Shown here: positions 8,552-24,174 of the stretch, piece after piece
How the letters are laid out: every line of letters starts with the position of its first letter
How positions within the stretch are numbered: the stretch's first letter is position 1
Assembly: GCF_900637545.1 (NCBI RefSeq)
Contig: NZ_LR134376.1
Span: forward strand, 2,747,001 to 2,811,000
Source of the DNA: Aeromonas encheleia
Lineage (GTDB): Bacteria; Pseudomonadota; Gammaproteobacteria; Enterobacterales; Aeromonadaceae
Direction of reading: 5' to 3'
Length of the DNA: 64,000 nucleotides
The notes under the pieces: model-generated
Told to the model about the DNA's origin: nothing
Databases searched by the model: none
Seen by the model: the letters and a program-made list of their open reading frames with translations, nothing else
Program-made: the position numbers and the translations under genes

Positions 8552-10477
8552 TTATGAGAGTGGGAACGCCGGATGGACGAACCCCTGATAACCGTCGATG
8601 TGCAGTTTGGAAAGCACTTCAACCTGCTGCTGATCTTCCACACGGGTGGCAATGGTGGTGACGCCCGCATTGTGTGCGGCACGGCAGACGGCCGCCAGGA
8701 AGGAAGTGTCGGCACCCGGCTCCATGACTTGGCTGGTATAGCCATGATCCACCTTGACGTAGGCGGGTGACAGCTCCTCCAGATAACCGAGGGACTGGAA
8801 GTGGCGACCGTAGTGATCGACCCCCCACTGGAAGCCATGCTCCTGCAGCACATTCACCAGGGCAGTCACCTGCTCCTTGTGTTTCATGATGGCGGCCTCG
8901 GGTATTTCGAACAGCAAGTGTTCTTTCAACTCGGCATGCAGACCCAGATACCCCCTCAGCCACGTCAGGAATTCATCGGAGCAGAGGGAGCCTGCCGTGA
9001 TGTTGACGGCCAGCACCAGATCGGGTTGCTGCCTGAGCAGTGGGGCACATGCCTCCAGCACCGCCTGATCGAACTCGCCACCCAGCTTGAACTGCTCGAT
9101 GGCAGGCAGGAACTGGCCGGCAAAGTAGTCGGTTCCATCACGGGAAATCGAGGCGAACAACTCGGCGTGCAGACGCACCCCGTTGTCGAAGCGGCAGGCT
9201 GGCTGCGCCTTGAAACGCCACAGGCTCCGGGCGATCGCGTCCTGTACCAGGTCACGCCAGGCCAGACGTCCCATCAGCCCTTGATCCGCTCCCCCTTCCA
9301 TGACGACAGCGCCGCGCCGCTCGTTGCGTGCTTTGCCAAGCGCATTGTCAGCCTTGGTCAACAGAGCGGAAAGATCGTCATCACCATCACGACCGGCGAT
9401 GCCGATCACGGAGAGCGCTCCCGCCTCACCCATGGGATTGACGACCAGATCGGCGATGCGGTTATTGATAAGCTCCGCCAGGTCCTTGAGCTGCGACAGA
9501 TCATCGGTCGGGCAGAGCAAGGCATACTCGGTGGCCGAGATACGGGCCAGCGCCGCCCCATCCCAACCTTTCAGCAACTCGTTCAGAACCTGGGCGATGG
9601 ACTTGACCATGTTGTCCCGCGCGGCAAAGCCCTCTTCACGGTACAGATCATCCAGCATGTCGACGGCCACCAGCATGACGCCACCCTGACCAGCCTCGGC
9701 GATCCAGGCATTGACCTGGCCGACGAAATAGGAGCGGTTACCGAGCCCGGAGACGGCATCCACATAGACCCGTGCCCTCAGGTTCTCGGCCTCGTCAGCC
9801 TGCTCCTTGAACTGCAGCGCCAACTTGCTGGAGAGGGTATTGATGGCCTGCACCACCTGTTTCAGTTCACGGCTTTTTGGCTCGGGGATCGCATGCCCGA
9901 AATGGTGCAGCTCTATCTCGACCGCCTGATCGCAGATAAGTTTGAGCGGCTTGAGCAGGTAGTTGAGCGCCCGCATCAGCAGGATGGTGGTGAGCAGGAA
10001 TCCGACCAGGAACCAGGTCGCCAGCTCGCTCATCCCCTTCCAGAGTTCGTAATAGGCTTGCCCCGGATGACCCACGATCTTCAGCTTGCCCAGCTGCAGC
10101 CAGCCCGAGGTCAGAATAGAATCATTGGATACCTCAGGAAACAGACCCAGTTCGATGAACCACTGCGGCACTCCCTGGATATCGCTGCTGTTCTCGAGTT
10201 CGATGACATCCTTGGAGGCCAGCAGATCCAGCCGCACCAGCTTGTAGTAACCGCCGTCGAACACGGCCTTGATGACGGATTCGGCACTCACCTTGTCCCC
10301 GTTCTCCAGATAAGGCGTCAGCGCCAGACCCAGTGCGGTGGAGGTATTGATGACGGTAGTTTCCTGCTGCTGTGCCAGATAGTTGCGAGTCGAATTGAAC
10401 TGCACCCAGTAGGTGGCAGCAAACAGCAACCCGAACAGTAACAACATGGTTGCCAGTAATTGTCTGTAGAGCGTCAT
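8552..10477 (-). CDS. lapD: LapD-like degenerate GGDEF-EAL c-di-GMP receptor
   Basis: Inner-membrane receptor that binds cytoplasmic c-di-GMP and sequesters the periplasmic protease LapG, protecting the surface adhesin. The 641-residue protein has a first membrane helix at about residues 7-25, a periplasmic output domain to about 150, a second helix at about 152-172, a HAMP region, then GGDEF and EAL domains. Both catalytic motifs are degenerate: the GGDEF position reads ISATEY and the EAL signature reads AELFAS. This is expected of a receptor that neither makes nor breaks c-di-GMP. It starts three bases after the lapG stop, so the two are co-transcribed. The adhesin gene follows on the same strand. 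The lapG-lapD-adhesin context makes the assignment firm. Confidence 0.93.
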   Translation of the reverse strand: MTLYRQLLATMLLLFGLLFAATYWVQFNSTRNYLAQQQETTVINTSTALGLALTPYLENGDKVSAESVIKAVFDGGYYKLVRLDLLASKDVIELENSSDIQGVPQWFIELGLFPEVSNDSILTSGWLQLGKLKIVGHPGQAYYELWKGMSELATWFLVGFLLTTILLMRALNYLLKPLKLICDQAVEIELHHFGHAIPEPKSRELKQVVQAINTLSSKLALQFKEQADEAENLRARVYVDAVSGLGNRSYFVGQVNAWIAEAGQGGVMLVAVDMLDDLYREEGFAARDNMVKSIAQVLNELLKGWDGAALARISATEYALLCPTDDLSQLKDLAELINNRIADLVVNPMGEAGALSVIGIAGRDGDDDLSALLTKADNALGKARNERRGAVVMEGGADQGLMGRLAWRDLVQDAIARSLWRFKAQPACRFDNGVRLHAELFASISRDGTDYFAGQFLPAIEQFKLGGEFDQAVLEACAPLLRQQPDLVLAVNITAGSLCSDEFLTWLRGYLGLHAELKEHLLFEIPEAAIMKHKEQVTALVNVLQEHGFQWGVDHYGRHFQSLGYLEELSPAYVKVDHGYTSQVMEPGADTSFLAAVCRAAHNAGVTTIATRVEDQQQVEVLSKLHIDGYQGFVHPAFPLS

Positions 10478-10480
10478 AGG

Positions 10481-11251
10481 TTAATCATCCAAATTCACCA
10501 CAGGCCGAGCCAATCGCCCTGAAGTCATGCGATTGCGTAAATCAGTCCATAATCCCAAGCGTGATGACTGTCCGGCCAGTTCCCCTTGGCCACGCGCCTT
10601 CATCAACCACAAGTGACTACCGTTAAAGCTGTAAATAGGCATCAGATCCGCCCGCTGGCTGGCCGGGCGAATGGCACCGACGAGATTGTCCAGGATCAGA
10701 GGGACAGATGCGGGCGTCTCATAATAGGCAACAACCATATGAAACTGGTTATAATCCAATGCCTTGACATATACCATTCGCATTTTTTCATCCGGAATGC
10801 CCAGTTCCAGCAGCGTAAAATACTTGGAAATACTGAAATCTTCACAATCACCGCCGGCGGCCCCCAGAAATTCCAGCGGGGTCGCCCAGTAATCTTTCTT
10901 GCGCCACAGCTTGATATCATCGATGAAACGCATCTGGTTGAAAAACTGGTTCACCTTCTCCAGCTTCTGCCGCTCCGACAGGCCGGCTGCCTGATTCTGT
11001 ACGGCCAGCGTTCGCCAGCTGGTGACCCGTTTGCCTGCACGTGCGCCGTAAGTTTGCTCCGCCCTTTGCACCAGTTTGAGATCGTCGGATGACAATGGTT
11101 GGCTGGCACACAGCAGCAGGGGGAGCGAAAGCAGACACAACCACAGCAGATGGCGCAGCCAACGCAGGGATGGGCAGATGCACCAAGCCGGCCAGGGCAT
11201 CTCACACGCGCTTGCCTTCCACCACAATGTCACATCATTCCCCTGCGGCAT
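10481..11251 (-). CDS. lapG: LapG-like periplasmic cysteine protease
   Basis: Periplasmic calcium-dependent bacterial transglutaminase-like cysteine protease that cuts the N-terminus of the adhesin to release it from the cell. In this 256-residue reading the triad is Cys136 (motif GGDCEDF), His171 (NQFHMVV) and Asp188 (LILDNL), with the family spacing. Asp135 and Glu137 beside the Cys match the calcium-binding pair known in LapG homologues. A hydrophobic stretch at about 33-50 would serve as signal peptide or anchor; the true start could be a few codons later. Directly upstream of lapD, with which it forms the input-output pair. Confidence 0.94.
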   Translation of the reverse strand: MPQGNDVTLWWKASACEMPWPAWCICPSLRWLRHLLWLCLLSLPLLLCASQPLSSDDLKLVQRAEQTYGARAGKRVTSWRTLAVQNQAAGLSERQKLEKVNQFFNQMRFIDDIKLWRKKDYWATPLEFLGAAGGDCEDFSISKYFTLLELGIPDEKMRMVYVKALDYNQFHMVVAYYETPASVPLILDNLVGAIRPASQRADLMPIYSFNGSHLWLMKARGQGELAGQSSRLGLWTDLRNRMTSGRLARPVVNLDD

Positions 11252-11287
11252 TCATGATTGTTATCTGTTGAAAACTGAAAGCGGAAA

Positions 11288-11317
11288 GGAATGACTGCAG
11301 CAAGCTGCAGTCATTCC
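11288..11317 (-). terminator. 13-bp perfect inverted repeat between tolC-like gene and lapG
   Basis: GGAATGACTGCAG and its exact complement flank a 4-base loop. Downstream on the minus strand is only a broken T run. It may be a weak terminator or an mRNA-stabilising hairpin separating the transporter genes from lapGD. Confidence 0.5.
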
Positions 11318-11348
11318 TCGCCTCGACATCACGTCAGCGCGATCGCCA

Positions 11349-12680
11349 TCAGTTGTTGTTGGCCTGCCAGTCGGCCGGCTGCTGCACGTTCATGGCATTG
11401 AGCAGCCCCCCCATGGCATTGAGGATGCGGTAATCCGCCAGCAGGGAGTCATACTCGGCCGTGATGTAGCTGCGGCGAGCCTCGAACAGTTCGTTCTCCG
11501 TGTTCAGCACATCCAGCAAGGTCCGCTGGCCCAGGCCGAACTGCTTCTTGTACGCCTGCACTGTGTCATAGCTGGCGTCCACGTGCTCTTTCAGGAAGAC
11601 TTTCTGCTTGGCCAGTGACTCCTTGGCGTTCCAAGCCAGGCGAGTGCCCTCTTCCACCTGGCGGAAGGCATTCAGGTGGATGTCTTTTGCCTGGGAGTAG
11701 AGTGCCGAGGTGGCCTTGCTTTCGGCCAGATCGGAGCCGCCACGGAACAGGTTGTAACGCATCCGGACCATGGCGGTCAGGTCATCGTTACGGCCCTTGA
11801 CCGCGTCTATGTCCTCATTCCAGTTCTGATCCACCTCGAAGGCCACGTTCGGATAGAAGCCGGACTTGGAGCCTTCATGCTGGTACTTGGCCTCTTCGAT
11901 ATCCTGCAGGGAAGAGAGCAGAGTCGGGTGTACCTCGGTGGCCGTCTTCAGTGCATCCTCCAGGCTGGCAGGGATCATCTGGGTATTGGGCGCCGGCTGC
12001 ACCAGATCCTTGGGCACTTCATTCACGACCCGGATGAACTCACTCTCGGCATCCCGATAGTTGTTCTCGGCCGCCGCCTGGTTGGAGTAGGCGCGCGCGA
12101 CACGACCATCGATCTGAGTCTGGTCGGCGGTCGAGCCGAGACCTGAATCAGTCCGCTTCTGGATGTCGCTGCGGATCTGCTCGTGGGTTTCCAGGTTCTG
12201 CTTGGACAGCTCCAGGATCTCCTGCTGACGCAACATGTTGAGGTACACCTCGGCCGTACGCAGTGCGGTGTTCTCCGCTTCGGAGATCATGGCCAGACGC
12301 TGGGCATTGGCTGCGGCATCGGTCCGGGCTACATTGCTGCTGACATCGAAGCCGTCAAACAACATCTGGCGCAGGCTGATCCCGGCCTCTTTGCGGGTCA
12401 TGGAATCATCGATGGTCTGTGAGTTGTTACCCGCAGCACGGGTCGAGGGGCTATCGGTCTTTTCATAACCGACGCCACCCCGCAGATCGATGGTGGGGTA
12501 GTAGCCGCCCTTGGCTCCATCGTGCTGGTACAGTCGCGCCTGATAGAGATCAAAAGCTTCCTTGATTTTCGGATGGGTAGCCAGTGACTGTGCCACTGAC
12601 TGTTCCAGTGTTTGAGCCTGGCTCAGGCTCGGAAACAGTGCTGCGCCACTAACCAGCATGGCAACAATCGTCTTCTTCAT
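11349..12680 (-). CDS. TolC-family outer membrane channel of adhesin exporter (LapE/AggA-like)
   Basis: Outer-membrane channel protein completing the type I secretion system. The start ATG at 12680 is preferred over one five codons upstream because GGAG lies five bases before it. The first residues form a clear signal peptide ending near SQAQT. The 443-residue mature-type sequence shows the duplicated helical pattern of outer membrane efflux proteins, with LEQSVAQSLATHPKIKEA at the start of the first repeat and LEDALKTATEVHPTL at the second. It follows the HlyD-like adaptor by about 35 bases. Equivalent to LapE of Pseudomonas and AggA of Shewanella. Confidence 0.92.
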   Translation of the reverse strand: MKKTIVAMLVSGAALFPSLSQAQTLEQSVAQSLATHPKIKEAFDLYQARLYQHDGAKGGYYPTIDLRGGVGYEKTDSPSTRAAGNNSQTIDDSMTRKEAGISLRQMLFDGFDVSSNVARTDAAANAQRLAMISEAENTALRTAEVYLNMLRQQEILELSKQNLETHEQIRSDIQKRTDSGLGSTADQTQIDGRVARAYSNQAAAENNYRDAESEFIRVVNEVPKDLVQPAPNTQMIPASLEDALKTATEVHPTLLSSLQDIEEAKYQHEGSKSGFYPNVAFEVDQNWNEDIDAVKGRNDDLTAMVRMRYNLFRGGSDLAESKATSALYSQAKDIHLNAFRQVEEGTRLAWNAKESLAKQKVFLKEHVDASYDTVQAYKKQFGLGQRTLLDVLNTENELFEARRSYITAEYDSLLADYRILNAMGGLLNAMNVQQPADWQANNN

Positions 12681-12715
12681 GTTATCTCCAGTCATGTTGT
12701 TTTTAGATTGTTGGC

Positions 12716-14125
12716 TTATCGTTCTCTCAGTGCCGACTGTTTAGCCCGCAGGATGGGCTTTAGCAAATAGTCTAGGACACTTTTTTTACCAGTAATAATA
12801 TCTGCACTGGCTAACATACCGGGGATGATGGGAAGTGCGTTAAGCTCATCCCCCAAGTAACTCTTCTCGGTGCGGACCCGGACCAGATAGAAGGAGTTGC
12901 CCTCTTCATCCTGGATCGAGTCGGCACTTATCTGTTCGACCTTGCCATGTAAGCCTCCATAAACGGTGAAATCATAAGCGGTTATCTTGACTACGGCCTC
13001 CAGCCCAGGTCGCAGGAAGGCGATATCCTTGGGCGAGACCTTGGCTTCCACCAGCAGGGTATCTTCCAGCGGCACTATCTCCATCAGATCCATACCAGGC
13101 TGGACAACCCCACCCAGGGTATTGATCTTGAGCTTCTTGATGGTGCCCTTGAGCGGCGCGATCACGCTGGTCCGATCGACCCGGTCGCGCAGCCCGACCT
13201 GCCCCTCGGACAGCTGGCTTAGTTTTCCTTGCCGCTCGTTGAGATCGGTCTGTGAATCGGCGCGGAACTTCAGCGCGATATCGTTGCGTTTGGAAATGGT
13301 CTCCCGCAGCACCGAGTTGAGTTTGGGGATGAGCAGGCGATTGGCCTCAAGCTCCCCCTGCATCTCGTTGACCTGTCGCTCCAGCTTGATCAGTTCAACC
13401 TGAGGCACTATCCCCTCCTTGGCGAGGGGGCGGCTGATGTTCAACTCCTGGCGAGCCAGATCCACGCTGCGCGCCACCGTTCTTATCTTGGCGTTGAGCT
13501 CTATGGTTTCCTGCTCTTTCTGCTCGATCTGCTGGCCGAGGATATAGAGCTGGTTGTTCAGGTTATTGAGCCGCTCATCCTGGACCGATTTCTCACGCGT
13601 CACATATTCGGCGAAGACGTTCTCGAACCCGTCGGGGAAGACGATGGGCTTCTTATCGATGACCACCTGCTCACGCCAGCCGAGATTGGGTTCGCTTTTG
13701 ACCACCACGCTCTTGATCTCGGCACGCAGACGGGCGATGTCGCCCTTGAGGATCACCAGCTCCTGTTCACGCTCGCGAAAGTCAGACTTGAAGCGGGTGT
13801 CATCGATGCGCAGCAGCGGTTGCCCCTTCTCGACTATGTCCCCCTCCCTGACGAAGATTTCCTTGACGATCCCCCCTTCCAGGTTCTGGATCACCTGCAG
13901 CTGACGTGACGGGATCACCTTGCCCTGACCTATGGTGACCTCATCCAGCTCCGCCCAGGCGGCCCAGATGATGGCACTCATGAAGAACAGGAAGCAGGAC
14001 CACAGCAGTGCCCTGGCCCGGGTCGGCGTGGTCAGCAGAACGGCGGCGGCGCCATCGTCGACATACTCGAGATGCTCTGGCAGAACAGCGTCTGGTGCCG
14101 TTTTCTTGAACCAGTTTTTAGGCAT
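12716..14125 (-). CDS. HlyD-family membrane fusion protein (LapC-like)
   Basis: Periplasmic adaptor that links the inner-membrane ABC exporter to the outer-membrane channel. The 469-residue protein has a short cytoplasmic tail, one membrane helix at about residues 38-60 and a lipoyl-like half (GKVIPSRQLQVIQNLEGGIV). A long alpha-helical coiled-coil hairpin spans about 120-310, followed by the second lipoyl half and a beta-barrel region. It overlaps the exporter gene by 8 bases, showing translational coupling. The family is clear; the numbering of domains is approximate. Confidence 0.94.
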   Translation of the reverse strand: MPKNWFKKTAPDAVLPEHLEYVDDGAAAVLLTTPTRARALLWSCFLFFMSAIIWAAWAELDEVTIGQGKVIPSRQLQVIQNLEGGIVKEIFVREGDIVEKGQPLLRIDDTRFKSDFREREQELVILKGDIARLRAEIKSVVVKSEPNLGWREQVVIDKKPIVFPDGFENVFAEYVTREKSVQDERLNNLNNQLYILGQQIEQKEQETIELNAKIRTVARSVDLARQELNISRPLAKEGIVPQVELIKLERQVNEMQGELEANRLLIPKLNSVLRETISKRNDIALKFRADSQTDLNERQGKLSQLSEGQVGLRDRVDRTSVIAPLKGTIKKLKINTLGGVVQPGMDLMEIVPLEDTLLVEAKVSPKDIAFLRPGLEAVVKITAYDFTVYGGLHGKVEQISADSIQDEEGNSFYLVRVRTEKSYLGDELNALPIIPGMLASADIITGKKSVLDYLLKPILRAKQSALRER

Positions 14126-16262
14126 TGGCCGTCTCCTGCATTCGCACCTTGCCTTCCTTTAGTTGTTGCAATACCACTTCTTTGGGCCCATCGGCCACTA
14201 TCTGTCCCTGCTCCACGACGATGACCCTGGAGGCGACGTCCAGCATGGAAGTCTTGTGGGTGATGAGGATCAGGGTGGTCTCCGGCCCCAGCCGTGCCAG
14301 TTCCTGTTTCACGTGCATCTCCGACTGGTTATCCATATTGGAGGTCGGCTCGTCCATCACCAGTATGGGGGGATCGTTGAGCAGGGCACGGGCCAGCAGG
14401 ATCGCCTGACGCTGGCCACCGGATAGCTGGCGTCCGCCCTCACCGATCTGTCTGTCCAGGCCATTGGGATCCCGGTTGGTAAAATTGGTCACCCCGGCGC
14501 GCTTGGCCGCCCGCAAGACGCGCATGTCGTCCACCAGCGGGTTGCCGAGCATGATATTGTCTCGCACCGAGCCAAAGAACAGGGTCACATCCTGCGGCAC
14601 ACAGCCGATGTTGCGGCGGATGGCCGCCGGCGGCAGCTGATCCAGCTCGAAGCCATCGAGCCGCACCAAGCCATCAGTCGGGCGATACAGCCCCATCAAC
14701 AGCTTCTCCAGCGTGGTCTTGCCCGCCCCGATCCGGCCTATGATGGCGACCTTCTCACCCGGCTCGATACGCAGATTGATGTTGTGCAGCGTGCTGCTTT
14801 CCATGCCCGGATATTTGAAGGAGACGTTTTCGAACTCGATGCGGCCCAAGATAACGGGGTGATGGATGTATTGTTTGCCCTCTTCCTGCTCACCCGGCGT
14901 CATCATGATCTTCTCCAGGATATCCAGGGCAGACTTGGCCTGGTTGTAGCGGGTGGAGAGGACGGAGAGTTGCACCATGGGCGCGATGGCCCGGCTCGAC
15001 AGCATGACCGCGGCGATCATGCCCCCCATGGTCACCAGTCCTTCCGAGATCTGGTAGACCCCGACGATGACCAGGCCCACGGTCACCACCTGCTGGATGT
15101 AGCTCGCCAGAGACGACATGGAGTTGGTGATGCGGCGGGTCTGCACACCCCAGGTGGAGATGTGGGACACCGCCTGCTCCCAGCGATGCTGGAACATGCT
15201 CTCGGCACCGAAGATCTTGACGGTCTCAAGGCCGGAGATGCTCTCGATCAGGTTGGCGTTCTTCTGGGAGGCAAGGCGGGAGCCCTCCTCGATGGACTGT
15301 TTGAGCGGCTCCTGAATATAGAAGCTGTACGCCACCAGGATCAGCATGGCGACGATGGGCACCACCACCATGACACCGGCGAAGAGCCAGATGATGAACA
15401 GGAAGAAGATCGCAAAGGGCAGGTCAATCAGGGTAGAGACGGTGGCTGAGGTAAAGAACTCCCGCACCGATTCAAACTCCTGCAGATGCTTGGCGAAGGC
15501 CCCCGTCGAGGCGGGGCGGGACTCCATCTTCATCCCCATCACCTTGGCGAAGATCTTGGCCGACAGCAGCACATCGGATTTCTTGCCGGCGATGTCGATG
15601 AAGTAGCTGCGCAGCTGGCGCATCACGAAGTCGAAGGTGAACACCACCATGGCGCCCACCGCCAGCACCCAGAGGGAATCAAACGCCAGATTGGGCACTA
15701 TCTTGTCGTAGACGTTCATGGTGAACAGGGGGCTGGCCACCGCAAACAGGTTGATGAGGATGGAGGCGATCAGCACATCCCGGTAGATACCCCGGGATTC
15801 GAACAGGGTGCTCCAGAACCAGTGACCGTCGCGGGTCTCCAGCACCTTGGGGGAGCGCTCATCGAACTTGAACTGCTTCTTGACGAAGAACAGCCGGCCA
15901 TTGTATTCGTCACCCAGCTGGGCCAGGCTGACCCACTGGGCCGCATCGCCGGCCTGGGGAAAGATCACCCTGCCCTGGGTCCTGTCCTCATTCCACTCCA
16001 GCAGGATGCAAGCGCCGCCGTGGCGGGTCTGCAGCACGCAAGGCAGCAGCAAGGAGGAGATGTTCTCGAGCGGCTGGATCACTTCACGGGCAGAGAGGCC
16101 GCCACGCTCGGCGGCGCGGGAGAAGAGCGCGGTACTCAGGCGACCGGATACCAATGGCAATCCCGTGGTCAGGGCATCCTGACTGTTGGGCACGCCATAA
16201 AAGCGGGTCAAGAAGACCAGGCATTCCAATAGCTCATCGATTCGGCTAGTTTCTGCTTGCAT
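14118..16262 (-). CDS. type I secretion ABC transporter/ATPase (LapB-like)
   Basis: Inner-membrane ABC exporter that energises secretion of the adhesin. Residues 1-130 are a C39-like domain without a catalytic cysteine at the expected place, the non-cleaving form found in RTX exporters. Membrane helices span about 160-440. The nucleotide-binding domain carries Walker A GRIGAGKT (509-516), signature LSGGQ (613-617) and Walker B ILVMDEP (633-639). At 714 residues it has normal length. First gene of the transporter operon, so the promoter must lie in 16263-16635. Confidence 0.95.
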   Translation of the reverse strand: MQAETSRIDELLECLVFLTRFYGVPNSQDALTTGLPLVSGRLSTALFSRAAERGGLSAREVIQPLENISSLLLPCVLQTRHGGACILLEWNEDRTQGRVIFPQAGDAAQWVSLAQLGDEYNGRLFFVKKQFKFDERSPKVLETRDGHWFWSTLFESRGIYRDVLIASILINLFAVASPLFTMNVYDKIVPNLAFDSLWVLAVGAMVVFTFDFVMRQLRSYFIDIAGKKSDVLLSAKIFAKVMGMKMESRPASTGAFAKHLQEFESVREFFTSATVSTLIDLPFAIFFLFIIWLFAGVMVVVPIVAMLILVAYSFYIQEPLKQSIEEGSRLASQKNANLIESISGLETVKIFGAESMFQHRWEQAVSHISTWGVQTRRITNSMSSLASYIQQVVTVGLVIVGVYQISEGLVTMGGMIAAVMLSSRAIAPMVQLSVLSTRYNQAKSALDILEKIMMTPGEQEEGKQYIHHPVILGRIEFENVSFKYPGMESSTLHNINLRIEPGEKVAIIGRIGAGKTTLEKLLMGLYRPTDGLVRLDGFELDQLPPAAIRRNIGCVPQDVTLFFGSVRDNIMLGNPLVDDMRVLRAAKRAGVTNFTNRDPNGLDRQIGEGGRQLSGGQRQAILLARALLNDPPILVMDEPTSNMDNQSEMHVKQELARLGPETTLILITHKTSMLDVASRVIVVEQGQIVADGPKEVVLQQLKEGKVRMQETANA

Positions 16263-16635
16263 AGCATCCTGTCAAAACATGATTGAGACGGTTGTCGCGG
16301 GGAAATATCGCCATCCTGATTATGCCGGCGACCTCTTGAATAACAGAGCAGGGATCCCGTCACCGAAAGCCGACAACCAAATTAGCGCACAGGGCGATGA
16401 TGTCACTCGTCATCGCCAGACCCAAATACCATCAAGCCGGGCAGCGATGGTCCATGCTCGGCGCCCGATGACGATGAGAATGCGACATCAAGTGCAAGAA
16501 CCTCTGTCCGGTTAGGAAATAAAATTATTGATGACAATATCTTTTTCAAGCCGACCATCATATCAAGGCGACTTGAATGAAACTATACTGCAAAGACTGA
16601 ATTTCATCTAATAACCCCCTGTTTTTTTAATGAAA
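16263..16635. other. spacer holding the exporter operon promoter
   Basis: No convincing gene. It lies upstream of the lapB-like gene and downstream of yhcC, both on the minus strand. A near-palindrome (GGCGATGATG, 5-base loop, CGTCATCGCC) at 16393-16417 could be an operator or a hairpin. Bases 16510-16630 are AT-rich. Confidence 0.4.
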
Positions 16636-17580
16636 TTAGAGTGACAACTCATTAACGCCGGCGAGCGAGAAGGGTCTGCCAAGGCGAGATCCCTGGGCTC
16701 CAGAGCGGGCCAATTCGCTGGCAATGCCGGCCATCGCCGTCCAGCGGTTTTCACACCAGACCGGTGCCAACAGGGTCGGACGACGGGCCGAGGCCGAGAT
16801 GCGGTGATAGACCACCTCGGGCGGCGTGTGCTGGATCATGGCGACCGCCGCCTCCACATACTGCTCCAGCGTCAACACCTTGAGGCGCCCCGCCTGCCAG
16901 GCCTTGCCGAGGGTGCTGCCTTCCACTACATGGAGCGGATGCAGTTTGATCCCCTCCACCCCCGTTTCTACGATGCGATGCAAGGTGTCCAGGCTGTCCA
17001 TGGGGACCTCCCCCGGCAGGCCGACGATCAGATGGGCACAGACCTTGATGCCACGGCTATGGGCCCGCTGGACCGCATCGGCATAGGCGGCGTAGCCGTG
17101 ACCCCGGTTGATGCGCTGCAACGTCTTGTCACTGGCGCTCTGCAAGCCCAGCTCCAGCCACACCTCATAGCCTCGAGCCTGGTAGCCGGCCAGCAGATCC
17201 AGCACCGCATCCGGCACGCAGTCGGGGCGGGTGCCGACGCAGATCCCCACCATGTCGCTGACCGACAACGCCTCCTCATACATGCGCTGCAGGTATTCCA
17301 CCTCGGCATAGGTGCTGGTATAGGCCTGAAAATAGGCGAGGTAGCGTTTGGCCCGGGTGACCTCGTCCCGGCGGGCCAGCAGTTGCTGCACCACGGAGAG
17401 CTGCTGGGCCGACTCGTCGGCGAAGGAAGAGACGTTGCAGAAGGTGCAGCCACCGCGCCCCAGGGTGCCGTCTCTATTCGGGCAGGTGAAGGCGCCGTGA
17501 ATGGAGAGTTTGTGGATCTTCTGGCCGTGCCGCTGCTTGAGATCCTGGCCGAATGTATTGACGAGTTCGTGTAACTGCAT
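16636..17580 (-). CDS. yhcC: TIGR01212-family radical SAM protein YhcC
   Basis: Radical SAM protein of unknown substrate. The 314-residue sequence has the N-terminal cluster CPNRDGTLGRGGCTFC, a wide-spaced cysteine pattern typical of the YhcC/TIGR01212 group, a glycine-rich SAM-binding region around GICVGTRPDCV and a C-terminal extension. The start has GGAGG four bases upstream. It is divergent from gltB, the same arrangement as in E. coli. The enzymatic reaction is not established. Confidence 0.88.
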   Translation of the reverse strand: MQLHELVNTFGQDLKQRHGQKIHKLSIHGAFTCPNRDGTLGRGGCTFCNVSSFADESAQQLSVVQQLLARRDEVTRAKRYLAYFQAYTSTYAEVEYLQRMYEEALSVSDMVGICVGTRPDCVPDAVLDLLAGYQARGYEVWLELGLQSASDKTLQRINRGHGYAAYADAVQRAHSRGIKVCAHLIVGLPGEVPMDSLDTLHRIVETGVEGIKLHPLHVVEGSTLGKAWQAGRLKVLTLEQYVEAAVAMIQHTPPEVVYHRISASARRPTLLAPVWCENRWTAMAGIASELARSGAQGSRLGRPFSLAGVNELSL

Positions 17581-18193
17581 GACACCTCCGCTAAAGGGGC
17601 GCCATTGTACGGGCGGGAGCCAGTCGGGAGGCTGAGCTGGATCAAGCGAAGCCGGGAACCAAAAACATATAAATATTCATCATATACCGAATAAGTATCC
17701 GCCAACTGGGGGTTCAGGGTACTTTTGGAAACCATAGCGTCGACATGCATGATGAGAGAAGAGCCGAAATGGATCTCATAACTCTATGTAAGACATTGAA
17801 ATTTCTTCAATAGCCCGCATGGAGATAAATGCAAGATGAAGAATGCCGAAATGTGATCCCTGCCAGACCTCATGACCCAGGGTTGGTAAGATTACTACAG
17901 TTCACCGGCACGATGCAGTCGACCACTAAAGCCAAAGTTATCAGCATAAAAAACCACAATATATAAATCTTAAAGATTTTTATTGAGATAATTCCCCCTA
18001 AACACTCTAAAACCGACATTTTGTTATGACGATGTAACATTGCAAACAGTCCGGATGTCCAATTGACCTTGCCTGAAAATCCCATTAGTTTGGAGATTCG
18101 CCACCTCAGGCGGACGGAACCACAAGAGCCAATCGCAATTTATGCAATCTGTTGATGACAGTGCGATGGAAGGCCGAGCAAGGGAGAAATGCA
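17581..18193. other. long yhcC-gltB divergent intergenic region
   Basis: 613 bases without a credible gene. Bases 17664-17703 hold two candidate ArgR boxes. Bases 17900-18060 are AT-rich and could contain the gltB promoter or a long leader. Short open frames here have no ribosome site or family resemblance. Confidence 0.5.
17664..17703. promoter_or_regulatory. candidate tandem ArgR boxes
   Basis: The 18-mers starting at 17664 and 17686 both resemble the ARG box (TGAAT, four A/T, ATTCA). The first has a perfect right half (ATTCA); the second has a good left half (GAAT) and a weaker right one. The start-to-start distance is 22 bases, close to the usual 21. ArgR control of gltBD is known in enterics. 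The boxes are nearer to yhcC than to gltB. Confidence 0.4.
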
Positions 18194-24079
<5,886 letters not shown>

Positions 24080-24110
24080 TCTGCCATCCAAGGTTCACCT
24101 CCTCCCAGCA

Positions 24111-24141
24111 AACAGCCCCGCATCTGCGGGGCTGTTTTTTT
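24111..24141 (+). terminator. Rho-independent terminator of gltBD
   Basis: Stem AACAGCCCCGC pairs with GCGGGGCTGTT around ATCT and runs into seven or more T. Confidence 0.93.
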
Positions 24142-24174
24142 GGGTGGCTAACCACCCGTTCACCACGACAGCCG

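Noticed and set aside
8801-10441. 546-codon plus-strand frame opposite lapD
   Set aside because: Antisense shadow of lapD, which has full domain support.
17870-18085. 71-codon minus-strand frame in the gltB upstream region
   Set aside because: No ribosome site or family similarity; lies in AT-rich regulatory DNA.
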